The notes: generated from the letters alone by a model not told the origin. A stretch of DNA of 8,308 bases from Streptosporangiaceae bacterium (GCA_030041195.1 JASHOI010000519.1:1-8308), one strand, 5' to 3'; shown: positions 1-7,516, numbered from the stretch's first letter. Translations and numbers: made by a program.

Positions 1-324
1 GCCACGGCCAAGGACCTGGCGGCCGACGGCGCACAGGGCCATCCGGTCGGGCTCGCCGCGATGCGCCGGGCCGGGCGGGCCCTTGGCATCGCGATCGCGT
101 CAGCCACCTACCTGTGCGACCTCGAGGTGGTATCGATCGGCGGCGGCCTGTCCCAGGCGGGAGCGATGCTGTTCGACCCGCTGCAGGAGGCGCTGCACGC
201 GCACGCCAAGCTTTCGTTCGTGCGCCAGGTCCGCGTGGTTCCCGCCGCGCTGGGCCAGAGCGCCGGGCTGGTCGGCGCGGCCGCGCTCATCCTGGCTGGT
301 GACCGCTATTGGACCGGGGACTGA
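1..324 (+). CDS. ROK-family protein (sugar kinase or regulator), C-terminal part
   Basis: The reading frame is open from the first base to the TGA at 322-324, so the gene starts outside the window and only its last 107 codons are seen. The segment SIGGGLSQAGAMLFDPL (codons 46-62 of the visible part) matches the conserved C-terminal glycine turn of ROK proteins, which share the actin/hexokinase fold. The downstream stretch ending ALGQSAGLVGAAALI is also typical of the ROK C-terminus. Family members are cytoplasmic sugar kinases such as glucokinase, or sugar-responsive repressors with an N-terminal helix-turn-helix. The parts that separate these (the N-terminal ATP motif or HTH, and the zinc-binding cysteine motif) lie upstream, so substrate and role cannot be set. 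The next gene, ilvA, begins 24 bases downstream with no terminator between, so the two are probably co-transcribed. Confidence 0.85.
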   Translation, partial: ATAKDLAADGAQGHPVGLAAMRRAGRALGIAIASATYLCDLEVVSIGGGLSQAGAMLFDPLQEALHAHAKLSFVRQVRVVPAALGQSAGLVGAAALILAGDRYWTGD

Positions 325-348
325 GCGCTCGGTGCCAGACTTCAGAGC

Positions 349-1569
349 ATGACAACGACGTCGGCCGGCCTGCGGGTAGCGGACATCATCGCGGCGCGTG
401 AATTCTTCAGCGGGATCCTGCTGGAGACGCCACTGCTGCACTCCCGGGTGCTCTCCGAGCGGATCGGCGGCCCCGTGTACCTGAAGTGCGAGAACCTGCA
501 GCGCACCGGGTCGTTCAAGGCCCGAGGCGCTTACCTGCGCATCGCCAGGCTGGCGGATGAGGAACGGGGCCGCGGCGTGATCGCCGCGAGCGCCGGCAAC
601 CACGGCCAGGGCGTCGCGTTCGCGGCCACGCTGCTCGGCGCGAAGGCGACGGTGGTCATGCCCGAGGGCGCGCCGTTGCCCAAGATCGAGGCCACCAGGC
701 AGTACGGTGCCGAGGTCGTGCTGCACGGCAGCGCCGTGGAGCAGGCGCTGGCCCGGGCCAAGGAGCTGGCGGCCGAGCGCGGGTCGATCTTCATCCATCC
801 GTTCGATCACCCGGACGTCCTGACCGGCCAGGGCACGGTCGGCCTGGAGATCGTCGATCAGTGCCCGGACGCGCGCACGATCGTGGTCCCGGTCGGCGGC
901 GGCGGGCTCGCGTCGGGCGTCGCGGTGGCGGCGAAGGGCGTCAGCCCAAAGATCCGGGTCATCGGCGTGCAGGCCGAGGCGGTGGCCCCGTTCCCTGCGT
1001 CGTTCGCCGCCGGGCACCCGGTCACGGTGGCTTCCGGGCCCACCATGGCCGACGGCATCGCCGTGGCCAGGCCCGGTGAGCTGGCGTTCGAGGTGCTGTC
1101 GTCGCTGGCGGACCGGATCGTCACGGTGTCCGAGGACAGCCTGTCGGCGGCGCTGCTCATCTGCCTGGAGCGGGCCAAGCAGGTCGTGGAGCCGGCCGGC
1201 GCCGCGGGGGTTGCCGCGCTGCTCGAGCATCCCCGCGCCATGGAGCCGCCGGTGGTCGTCGTGCTCTCCGGCGGCAACATCGACCCGCTGCTGCTCGCCA
1301 AGGTGCTCCGGCACGGGCTTGCCGCGGCCGGCCGCTACCTGGCGTTCCGCTGCCGGCTGCCCGACCGCCCCGGAGCGCTGGCCAGCGTGCTCGCCGAGGT
1401 CGCCGGGCTCGGCGCCAACGTGCTCGACGTGGTGCACGAGCGTGTCACGCCGGGCCTGCACGTCGACGAGGTCGAGGTGCTGCTGCAGGTGGAGACCCGC
1501 GGCCCCGGGCACTGCGACAGCGTGATCGCGGCGCTGCGCGATTCCGGCTACAAGCTGCTGTTCAGCTGA
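349..1569 (+). CDS. ilvA: Threonine ammonia-lyase (threonine dehydratase) with C-terminal ACT domain
   Basis: This 406-residue cytoplasmic enzyme would deaminate L-threonine to 2-oxobutanoate and ammonia, the first step from threonine to isoleucine. It is a fold-type II PLP enzyme. The PLP lysine is K57 in GSFKARGAY, the cofactor-side loop SAGNHGQGVA is at 81-90, the phosphate-binding glycine loop GGGGLASG is at 183-190, and the ring-nitrogen serine is in SGGN (307-310). Residues about 330-406 form one ACT domain beginning with the signature PDRPGAL (338-344), so allosteric control by an amino acid is likely. Length and single ACT domain fit the 'medium form' threonine ammonia-lyase, shorter than the E. 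coli biosynthetic IlvA with its two regulatory lobes. The ATG at 349 has only a weak ribosome site and may depend on translation of the ROK gene just upstream. A catabolic (TdcB-like) role cannot be excluded. Confidence 0.93.
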   Translation: MTTTSAGLRVADIIAAREFFSGILLETPLLHSRVLSERIGGPVYLKCENLQRTGSFKARGAYLRIARLADEERGRGVIAASAGNHGQGVAFAATLLGAKATVVMPEGAPLPKIEATRQYGAEVVLHGSAVEQALARAKELAAERGSIFIHPFDHPDVLTGQGTVGLEIVDQCPDARTIVVPVGGGGLASGVAVAAKGVSPKIRVIGVQAEAVAPFPASFAAGHPVTVASGPTMADGIAVARPGELAFEVLSSLADRIVTVSEDSLSAALLICLERAKQVVEPAGAAGVAALLEHPRAMEPPVVVVLSGGNIDPLLLAKVLRHGLAAAGRYLAFRCRLPDRPGALASVLAEVAGLGANVLDVVHERVTPGLHVDEVEVLLQVETRGPGHCDSVIAALRDSGYKLLFS

Positions 1570-1581
1570 GCCCGGCCGCGG

Positions 1582-2775
1582 TCAGGTCGGATAGCCGGTC
1601 GGGTAGCCGCCGGGCTGGGCGTACGGCTGCCCGGCCGGGCCTCGCGCCTTGATGACCACGGTGTGGGCGGCCTTGTCGTGTATGCACTGCCGCTGCCGGT
1701 CCCACAGCAGCCACAGCTCGTTGATCAGGGCGAAGAGGCCGCCGACGATCGGAACGATCGGCGGCAGCGCGTACACGGCGGCGCGGCCGCCCGCCGCCCC
1801 GCCGCCGACCTTCGACCGGTCGCTGGCCCGCACGACCTTCGTGCCCAGCGCGCGCTTGCCGAGGGTGCGTCCCCACAGCCCGTGCTGCACCCAGTCATAG
1901 GCGAACATGAGCACGGCGAAGACCACGCCAGCCAGGAAGAGCGAGCCGACCAGGTGGGTTGCGGCGTGCGAGACCGCTGTCTGCGCCGCCGAGCCGCTGA
2001 GGTTGCCGGCATACTGGTTGTCGATTGCCTGGATTCGGTTGGCGTACGTGCCGAAAGCGGGAATCCATAGCGGGCTGCAGATTGCGCCGATGACGCACCA
2101 GTCGATGATCCGGCCGAGCAGCCGCTGCCACCATTCGGCGAGGGTCGGATCCTTGCCGGGCCCGTATTGATAGCCGGTTCCTGGATATGGCTGGTACGGC
2201 TGTGTGTACCCGGGCTGACCGTACCCGGGCTGGGCATACCCAGGCTGGCCGTACCCGGGCTGGGCGTACTGCGGCTGCTGCCCGTACCCGGGCTGGTGGG
2301 TATACCCCGGCTGCTGGCCGTACCCGGGCTGCTGGGCGTATCCCGGCTGGGCGTACCCGGGCTGGCCGTATCCGGGCTGCGGCTGCTGGCTGTACCCGGG
2401 CTGGGGCTGGCTGCCGTATCCAGGCTGGGGCTGGGTCCCGTATCTGGGCTGCGGCTGCTGGCTGTACCCGGGCTGGGGCTGGGCGCCGTACCCGGGCTGG
2501 GGCTGGGTCCCGTATCCGGGCTGGGGCTGGGTCCCGTATCCGGGCTCTGGCTGGGTGCCCGGCTGAGCTTGGGGCTGGGCCCCGGCTCCGGGTGGAGGCT
2601 GCGCGTGCCCAGGCTCAGACGGGGGCCCCGCGGGCGGGCCCGTGGTGCCCTGGTACCAGGGGGCGGTCGGCTGCCCGTCGGTCGGCTGCCCGTCGGTCGG
2701 CTCCCCGTCGGACGGTTGAGCTGCGCCGGGCGGGTCGCCGGATCCCCGTCCAGGATCGTCCTGGGATTGCGTCAC
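1582..2775 (-). CDS. RDD-family membrane protein with Pro/Gly/Gln/Tyr-rich repeat N-terminus
   Basis: This 397-residue protein has two halves. Residues 1-210 are low complexity, lack hydrophobic segments and are presumably disordered: three DGxPT repeats (23-37), eight 8-residue [12 protein letters not shown] repeats (73-136), then ten 5-6 residue QPGY units (137-190). Residues about 215-376 are an RDD domain: LLGRIIDW (219-226) holds the R and first D, a first hydrophobic segment lies at about 224-242, a second at 275-293, [14 protein letters not shown] at 302-315, a third at about 335-357, and HDKAAHTVV (366-374) holds the last D. RDD proteins are small inner-membrane proteins of mostly unknown function; some have been linked to ion transport or stress tolerance. 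Start is GTG at 2773-2775 with only a weak upstream purine run. It ends 12 bases from the convergent ilvA stop. It lies downstream of hppD on the same strand, but the 112-base gap argues for its own promoter. Confidence 0.88.
   Translation of the reverse strand: MTQSQDDPGRGSGDPPGAAQPSDGEPTDGQPTDGQPTAPWYQGTTGPPAGPPSEPGHAQPPPGAGAQPQAQPGTQPEPGYGTQPQPGYGTQPQPGYGAQPQPGYSQQPQPRYGTQPQPGYGSQPQPGYSQQPQPGYGQPGYAQPGYAQQPGYGQQPGYTHQPGYGQQPQYAQPGYGQPGYAQPGYGQPGYTQPYQPYPGTGYQYGPGKDPTLAEWWQRLLGRIIDWCVIGAICSPLWIPAFGTYANRIQAIDNQYAGNLSGSAAQTAVSHAATHLVGSLFLAGVVFAVLMFAYDWVQHGLWGRTLGKRALGTKVVRASDRSKVGGGAAGGRAAVYALPPIVPIVGGLFALINELWLLWDRQRQCIHDKAAHTVVIKARGPAGQPYAQPGGYPTGYPT
2206..2367 (-). repeat. Coding 15-18 bp repeats encoding QPGY units
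   Basis: Ten successive units of five or six residues ([22 protein letters not shown] and variants) form residues 137-190 of the RDD protein. Unit lengths are multiples of three bases, so copy-number change would keep the frame. The DNA core on the plus strand is a recurring GTACCCGGGCTG. Confidence 0.9.
2368..2559 (-). repeat. Coding 24 bp tandem repeat, eight copies (GTQPQPGY)
   Basis: Eight uninterrupted 8-residue units make up residues 73-136 of the RDD protein: [16 protein letters not shown] twice, [32 protein letters not shown] and SQQPQPGY. The period is exactly 24 bases across 192 bases. Near-identity of the DNA suggests recent expansion by slippage or unequal crossing over. Confidence 0.92.
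2665..2709 (-). repeat. Coding 15 bp tandem repeat, three copies (DGxPT)
   Basis: Three consecutive five-residue units, [10 protein letters not shown] and DGQPT (residues 23-37 of the RDD protein), are encoded by a 15-base direct repeat. It is a separate, acidic repeat class from the QPGY repeats further along the same protein. Confidence 0.85.
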
Positions 2776-2839
2776 GCGGGCTATGATGCCCTACTTCCGA
2801 GAACGGTGCCTAGTCGCGGGCGCGGCACCATAATCTTTT

Positions 2840-2864
2840 CGGCGCTGCCGGCCTGCAGCGTCCG
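2840..2864 (-). terminator. Possible terminator hairpin downstream of hppD
   Basis: The arms CGG-CGCTG (2840-2847) and CAGCG-t-CCG (2856-2864) pair as an 8-bp stem with one bulged base and an 8-base loop. It lies 23 bases past the hppD stop, in the hppD transcript direction. It is not followed by a U-run on that strand, so it would be a tract-less terminator, common in actinomycetes but weak as evidence. Confidence 0.3.
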
Positions 2865-2887
2865 TGACGGGCGTGTCTGGGGCTGCG

Positions 2888-4085
<1,198 letters not shown>

Positions 4086-4098
4086 GATGCGCAACTGT

Positions 4099-4127
4099 CG
4101 CTTGAATCCATAGGCAACTTGTATAGT
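4099..4127 (+). promoter_or_regulatory. Candidate promoter of the lrp-type gene
   Basis: A good -10 hexamer, TATAGT (4122-4127), would start transcription near 4134, about 50 bases before the ATG at 4184. The -35 region is poor: CGCTTG at 17-base spacing, or TTGAAT (4102-4107) at only 14. Two direct GCAACT copies (4091-4096 and 4114-4119) flank it, and GCAA/TTGC (4114-4117, 4130-4133) bracket the -10. A weak -35 with repeats fits autoregulation. Confidence 0.45.
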
Positions 4128-4172
4128 CATTGCACGCTGAAGCCCGATTCACTGAGCACCATGCCCCCTACC

Positions 4173-4177
4173 GGGAG
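4173..4177 (+). promoter_or_regulatory. Ribosome binding site deciding the lrp start
   Basis: GGGAG lies six bases before the ATG at 4184-4186. An in-frame TTG at 4130 would lengthen the protein by 18 residues, but it lies at the predicted transcription start and adds no domain sequence, so the ATG is preferred. Confidence 0.75.
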
Positions 4178-4183
4178 TACGTA

Positions 4184-4666
4184 ATGATCGACGAGCTGGA
4201 CGCGCAGCTGATCGACCTGCTCGCTGCCGAGCCGAGGGTCGGGGTGCTCGAGGCCTCGAGGCGGCTCGGCGTGGCCAGGGGGACGGTGCAGGCCCGGCTG
4301 GACAGGCTGCGGGATCGCCGCGTCATCACTGGCTACGGGCCCGACGTCGATCCGGCGGCGCTTGGCTTCCATGTCACGGCGTTCGTGACGCTGGAGATCC
4401 GCCAGGCGGGCGGGCACGACCCGGTCACGGCCAAGCTCGCGCTGATCCCGGAGGTGCTGGAGGCGCACACGATCACCGGCCAGGGTGACATGCTCTGCCG
4501 CGTCGTCGCGCGCGACAACGCCGACCTGCAGCGGGTCATCGACGCCATTGTCGACGTGCCGGGCGTGGTACGCACCTCCACCGTGATCGCCCTGGCCGCC
4601 CCGATCACCTACCGCACCCTCCCCCTAGTCCGGACCGCCGCCGCCACCCCCGTCCAGCAGCCCTAG
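4184..4666 (+). CDS. Lrp/AsnC-family transcriptional regulator
   Basis: This is a 160-residue DNA-binding protein of normal length for the feast/famine (Lrp/AsnC) family. Residues 2-60 form the N-terminal winged helix-turn-helix: LDAQLIDLLAAEPRV, then SRRLGVARGTVQARLDRL as the HTH core, then RVITGYGPDVDPAALGF as the wing and linker. Residues about 65-140 form the RAM ligand-binding and oligomerisation domain, including ITGQGDMLCRVVARD, equivalent to the family's G-x-x-D ligand-loop region, and VPGVVRTSTVIAL. Such proteins assemble into dimers to octamers and respond to amino acids or related metabolites. It is transcribed divergently from hppD, so it probably controls hppD and itself in response to tyrosine, phenylalanine or 4-hydroxyphenylpyruvate; the ligand is inferred. 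The C-terminal 15 residues are a Pro/Ala-rich tail. A tetraloop hairpin overlaps the stop codon. Confidence 0.92.
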   Translation: MIDELDAQLIDLLAAEPRVGVLEASRRLGVARGTVQARLDRLRDRRVITGYGPDVDPAALGFHVTAFVTLEIRQAGGHDPVTAKLALIPEVLEAHTITGQGDMLCRVVARDNADLQRVIDAIVDVPGVVRTSTVIALAAPITYRTLPLVRTAAATPVQQP

Positions 4667-4681
4667 GACGCTTCGGCGTCC
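4666..4681 (+). terminator. UUCG-tetraloop hairpin at the end of the lrp gene
   Basis: GGACGC (4666-4671), TTCG, GCGTCC (4676-4681) is a perfect 6-bp stem closed by a C(UUCG)G tetraloop, one of the most stable RNA loops. The first stem base is the last base of the lrp TAG stop. There is no U-tract, so this is a tract-less terminator or 3'-end stabiliser. Confidence 0.6.
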
Positions 4682-5016
4682 CGCCGCCACTTATCACGCG
4701 TTCGGTGGCCGCAATTCGGGCATATCGGCCCACCAAATGAATGGAAGGCGTGAAAAGTTGAAATTGTCGATCTTGGTCCGGTGCCCATGGGGCAGGAGCG
4801 ACGGATGAAACCGGTACCGAGACCTGGCCCAGCGGAGGGTGGCTGGGCTGCTGCGGGGCGGGCGGGATGACGCGGTAAGGCACGGCATCGACGCCGAGCT
4901 GGTGCGGTGCAGTCGGCGGCGTGGGGCTGGCGCGGCCCGCGAGCGCGGCGGCCAGGGCGGCCAGCGAGCGCGGCGGCCAGGGCGGCCAGGGCGGCCGGGG
5001 CGGCCGGGGCGCGGGG
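4682..5016. other. Non-coding gap between the lrp-type gene and tetR, AT-richer island plus GC repeats
   Basis: No gene is convincing in these 335 bases. The left part (about 4690-4790) is clearly richer in A and T than its surroundings, which may mark regulatory DNA or decayed sequence. Its minus strand can encode a 41-residue peptide (4663-4788) with a single CPNCG motif, but it has no ribosome site and mediocre codon bias. The middle (4790-4935) shows nothing I recognise. The right part is a GC-rich 9-bp repeat array abutting the tetR stop. Confidence 0.6.
4947..5007. repeat. Six copies of a 9 bp repeat GGCGGCCRG, within a 25 bp duplication
   Basis: GGCGGCCAG occurs at 4947, 4956, 4972 and 4981, then GGCGGCCGG at 4990 and 4999. 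A 7-base interruption, CGAGCGC (4965-4971), splits the array, and this makes 4939-4963 and 4964-4988 perfect 25-bp tandem copies. The array ends nine bases before the tetR stop codon. Each unit contains the palindrome GGCC. Confidence 0.85.
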
Positions 5017-5784
5017 CTAGCTGGCGTCGGCTGGCCCGGCTAGTTCGGAGGCGATGCTGAAAACGGCGGAGCACAGCTCCTGACGGTCTTTCACCTGGTC
5101 GGCGAAGAACATCCAGCCCACGCTGACCGCTCCGAGCGCCATCGTGGCGCGGAGCCGGTGCTGCAGGTCGGCGCCCGGCTCGGTGAGCGCATCGACCAGG
5201 CCGCTCATCCTCTCCTTGAATACCTCGCCGCGTTTCTTCTCCACGGCCAGGCTGTTCATGGCCGCCTGATTGTGCTGCAGCATGCGGAACACGCCGCTGC
5301 CCTCGGCGACGATCTGCACGTACCTGCTGAGGACTTCGTCGCGTGTCGCCGCGGTTCGCGGCTGAGTCTTGGCCCAGGCGATCACGGCGTCGATCTGGCC
5401 GAAGTAGTCCTCGGCCAGGCTGCGGACGATGTCTTCCTTCGACTTGAAGTGGTAGTACAGCGCCGCCTTGGTGACGTCGAGGCGTTCGGCGATCTCGCGC
5501 AACGAGGTCTTGTCGTATCCCTGCTCGGCGAACAGTTCCAGGGCCACCTGCTGGATGCGCGCCCGGGTGTCACTGCGGCGCGCGTCGTGGTGCGGGTCGT
5601 GGGCGGCCCCATGGCGGGTGTCGGCCTGCGCGCCGGGACCGGCCCCGTGGCGCGGGCCGTGACTGGCAAGATGACCCGCATCGTGCTCGCCGCGCCCCGC
5701 GTGTTCTATATCCATGCGCGCCGCCTCACCGGACGCCATGTCGGCGACCGCGATCGTGCTGCGCTGCTGCTCGTTCCTTGTCAC
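5017..5784 (-). CDS. TetR/AcrR-family transcriptional regulator with His-rich N-terminal extension
   Basis: With the GTG at 5782-5784 as start the protein is 255 residues. The TetR DNA-binding domain is at about 70-120: DTRARIQQVALELFAEQGYD, then SLREIAERLDVTKAALYYHF (94-113), the family's HTH signature, then KSKEDIV. Residues about 125-250 are the helical ligand-binding and dimer domain, ending in an Ala/Asp tail. Ahead of the HTH is an unusual extension of about 70 residues with nine His between 28 and 66. The start is uncertain: third-position GC becomes high right after this GTG, whereas a longer TTG form (5823) abuts the operator-like palindrome and has poor codon bias; ATG 5715 (232 residues) has the better Shine-Dalgarno GGTGAGG, and ATG 5739 is possible. 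Divergence from an MFS exporter suggests a ligand-released repressor of that exporter and of itself. Confidence 0.9.
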   Translation of the reverse strand: MTRNEQQRSTIAVADMASGEAARMDIEHAGRGEHDAGHLASHGPRHGAGPGAQADTRHGAAHDPHHDARRSDTRARIQQVALELFAEQGYDKTSLREIAERLDVTKAALYYHFKSKEDIVRSLAEDYFGQIDAVIAWAKTQPRTAATRDEVLSRYVQIVAEGSGVFRMLQHNQAAMNSLAVEKKRGEVFKERMSGLVDALTEPGADLQHRLRATMALGAVSVGWMFFADQVKDRQELCSAVFSIASELAGPADAS

Positions 5785-5824
5785 TGAATTCCACGCCTCT
5801 GTAGCTGATGTCGCCGCCGCCAAT

Positions 5825-5846
5825 TAACTTGACGGCCGGTTAGTTA
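5825..5846. promoter_or_regulatory. Candidate TetR operator, imperfect 22 bp palindrome
   Basis: The left arm TAACTTGACGG (5825-5835) and the right arm CCGGTTAGTTA (5836-5846) are inverted repeats matching at 8 of 11 positions. Size and sequence style fit TetR-family operators. It overlaps the -35 of the MFS promoter, and on the minus strand it sits just downstream of a possible tetR -10, TATGCT (5848-5853). One bound repressor could therefore silence both genes. Confidence 0.6.
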
Positions 5847-5856
5847 GCAGCATACT
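5829..5856 (+). promoter_or_regulatory. Candidate promoter of the MFS gene (TTGACG-16-CATACT)
   Basis: The -35 TTGACG (5829-5834) matches five of six consensus bases and the -10 CATACT (5851-5856) four of six, at 16-base spacing. Transcription would start near 5863, leaving a leader of about 78 bases. The -35 lies inside the 22-bp palindrome. Confidence 0.55.
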
Positions 5857-5923
5857 GTTGCTTGTCTGAAGATGCTAGCCGGTCGGCAAGTAGGTTGAGA
5901 AGAGCCGAGCCGCGCACGACCTC

Positions 5924-5930
5924 GGAGGGA
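5924..5930 (+). promoter_or_regulatory. Ribosome binding site of the MFS gene
   Basis: GGAGGGA ends ten bases before the ATG at 5941. CCGAG (5905-5909) could pair with CTCGG (5921-5925), partly covering this site, though a 5-bp stem with an 11-base loop is weak. Confidence 0.7.
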
Positions 5931-5940
5931 GCCGGGCACG

Positions 5941-7497
5941 ATGGCGGAGACGCAGTCGGGGGCGGTGCCGAGCGGGCCCAAGCGCGAGATCCTGGTCGTG
6001 CTGCCCGGGCTTTTGCTCGCCCTGATCATCGCCATGCTCGACCAGACGGTCGTCTCTACCGCGCTGCCGCGCATCGTCGGTGACCTCGGCGGGGTGACCC
6101 ACCTGTCCTGGGTGGTCACCGCCTACGTGCTCTCCTCGACGATCACCACACCGCTGTACGGCAAGCTCGGCGACCTCTACGGCCGCAAACGCTGGCTGAT
6201 GATCGCGATCGTGATCTTCCTGATCGGGTCGGCGCTGTCCGGGCTCTCGCACTCGATGGACCAGCTGATCATGTTCCGGGCGCTGCAGGGGCTCGGCGCC
6301 GGCGGCCTGATGGTCGGCGTGATCGCCACCATCGGCGACATGGTCTCGCCCCGGGAGCGCGGCCAGTACATGGGCTACATGATGGCCTCGATGATGCTGG
6401 CCCTGATCGCCGGCCCGCTGGTCGGCGGCTACATCACCGACGACCTGTCCTGGCGCTGGATCTTCTACATCAACATGCCGGTCGGCGGCGCGGCGCTGAT
6501 CTATCTGTGGGCCACGCTGCACCTGCCGTACAAGAAGGTTGAGCACAAGATCGACTACCTGGGCGCCGGGATGCTCGCGATCGCCGCCACCGCGGTCGTG
6601 CTGCTGACCACCTGGGGTGGCACCGAGTACGCCTGGGCTTCTCCGGAGATCATCGGCCTCGCCGCGGCGACCGTCGTCGCCACGGCGCTGTTCCTGTGGA
6701 TCCAGACCCGCGCCGCTGAGCCGGTGCTGCCGCTGCACGTGTTCCGCAACCGCAACTTCTCGGTCGCCACCGCGATGAGCTTCCTGCTCGGCATGGCGAT
6801 GCTCGGCGCGCTCACGTTCCTGCCGCTCTACCAGCAGACCGTGCAGCACCTGTCCGCGGTCGGCAGCGGGCTGATGCTGATCCCGATGATGCTCGGCGTG
6901 ACCACCACGTCGCTGATCGGCGGGTTCGTGATGACGCGCACCGGCCGGTACAAGTTCATGCCGATCGTCGGCGGCGCGATCATGTCGGTCGCCATGTTCC
7001 TGCTGACCGGCCTGCACGCGAACACCAGCCTGCTCCACTCCGGCATTTTCTACGTGGTGCTCGGCATCGGCATGGGCTTCCTGATGCAGATCACATCGGT
7101 GATCGTGCAGAACAGCGTGCAGCCACGCGACATCGGCGTGGCCAGCAGCTCACGCACGTTCTTCCAGCAGATCGGCGGGTCGATCGGCGTGGCCCTGTTC
7201 GGCGCGATCTTCGCCCGGCGGCTGACCGACACCCTGACCAAGCAACTGCCCGGAGTGCACCTGGACGCAGCGGGCGGGCAGCTCGATCCGGTCACGGTCA
7301 ACCACCTGCCCGGGCCGATCAAGCACGACGTGTTCTTCGCGATCTCGCACGCGATCGACGGCATCTTCGTCTGGGCGGCGCCAGCGGCCATCCTGGTGTT
7401 CATCCTGGCCTGGTTCATCAAGGAGGTGCCGCTGCGCAGCAGCGCGACGCCGCCACCGTCCGAGACTCCGGCCAGCGAGCCAGAGTACGCGGCCTGA
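5941..7497 (+). CDS. MFS multidrug-type exporter, DHA2 (EmrB/QacA) family, 14 membrane helices
   Basis: This is a 518-residue inner-membrane proton antiporter of normal DHA2 length. After a short cytoplasmic N-terminus, the first helix (about 17-36) carries the DHA2 motif LDQTVVSTALPRI (33-45) with a membrane aspartate, D34. Motif A, GKLGDLYGRKR (74-84), follows helix 2. The antiporter motif C, GPLVGGYI (158-165), is in helix 5, and WRWIFYINMPVG (171-182) is a DHA2 hallmark leading into helix 6. The remaining hydrophobic stretches bring the count to about 14, with a longer loop at about 426-465 before the last helix, and a Pro/Ser/Glu-rich cytoplasmic tail from about 498. Substrates in this family are hydrophobic drugs, dyes or secondary metabolites and cannot be read from sequence. 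The divergent TetR gene and its operator-like palindrome suggest substrate-inducible expression. Confidence 0.94.
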   Translation: MAETQSGAVPSGPKREILVVLPGLLLALIIAMLDQTVVSTALPRIVGDLGGVTHLSWVVTAYVLSSTITTPLYGKLGDLYGRKRWLMIAIVIFLIGSALSGLSHSMDQLIMFRALQGLGAGGLMVGVIATIGDMVSPRERGQYMGYMMASMMLALIAGPLVGGYITDDLSWRWIFYINMPVGGAALIYLWATLHLPYKKVEHKIDYLGAGMLAIAATAVVLLTTWGGTEYAWASPEIIGLAAATVVATALFLWIQTRAAEPVLPLHVFRNRNFSVATAMSFLLGMAMLGALTFLPLYQQTVQHLSAVGSGLMLIPMMLGVTTTSLIGGFVMTRTGRYKFMPIVGGAIMSVAMFLLTGLHANTSLLHSGIFYVVLGIGMGFLMQITSVIVQNSVQPRDIGVASSSRTFFQQIGGSIGVALFGAIFARRLTDTLTKQLPGVHLDAAGGQLDPVTVNHLPGPIKHDVFFAISHAIDGIFVWAAPAAILVFILAWFIKEVPLRSSATPPPSETPASEPEYAA

Positions 7498-7516
7498 ACC
7501 CGTTCCGGAAATAGAC

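Noticed and set aside
100..1512. Long open frame of 470 codons on the minus strand, antisense to ilvA and the ROK gene
   Set aside because: It is His/Gln/Arg-rich with no recognisable domain and lies opposite a gene with a complete PLP-enzyme motif set. Such antisense frames are common in GC-rich DNA because stop codons are rare.
1569..1616. Inverted repeat AGCCCGGC/GCCGGGCT between the ends of ilvA and the RDD gene
   Set aside because: The arms are 8 bp but 32 bases apart and the right arm lies in the RDD coding region; in DNA this GC-rich such pairs occur by chance. A weak bidirectional terminator cannot be excluded.
4130..4183. Longer lrp start at TTG 4130
   Set aside because: It lies at the predicted transcription start, adds 18 residues without family similarity, and the ATG at 4184 has GGGAG six bases upstream.
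4737..4808. Small plus-strand frame of 23 codons in the non-coding gap
   Set aside because: No ribosome site, no recognisable sequence, and no gene downstream on that strand for which it could be a leader peptide.
5785..5823. Longest TetR form starting at TTG 5823
   Set aside because: The start lies directly beside the operator-like palindrome, the added codons have low third-position GC, and no ribosome site precedes it.
5875..7038. Minus-strand open frame of 387 codons opposite the MFS gene
   Set aside because: Composition is a shadow of the MFS gene (His/Asp/Arg/Gln-rich), no domain is visible, and it runs across the MFS promoter leader.
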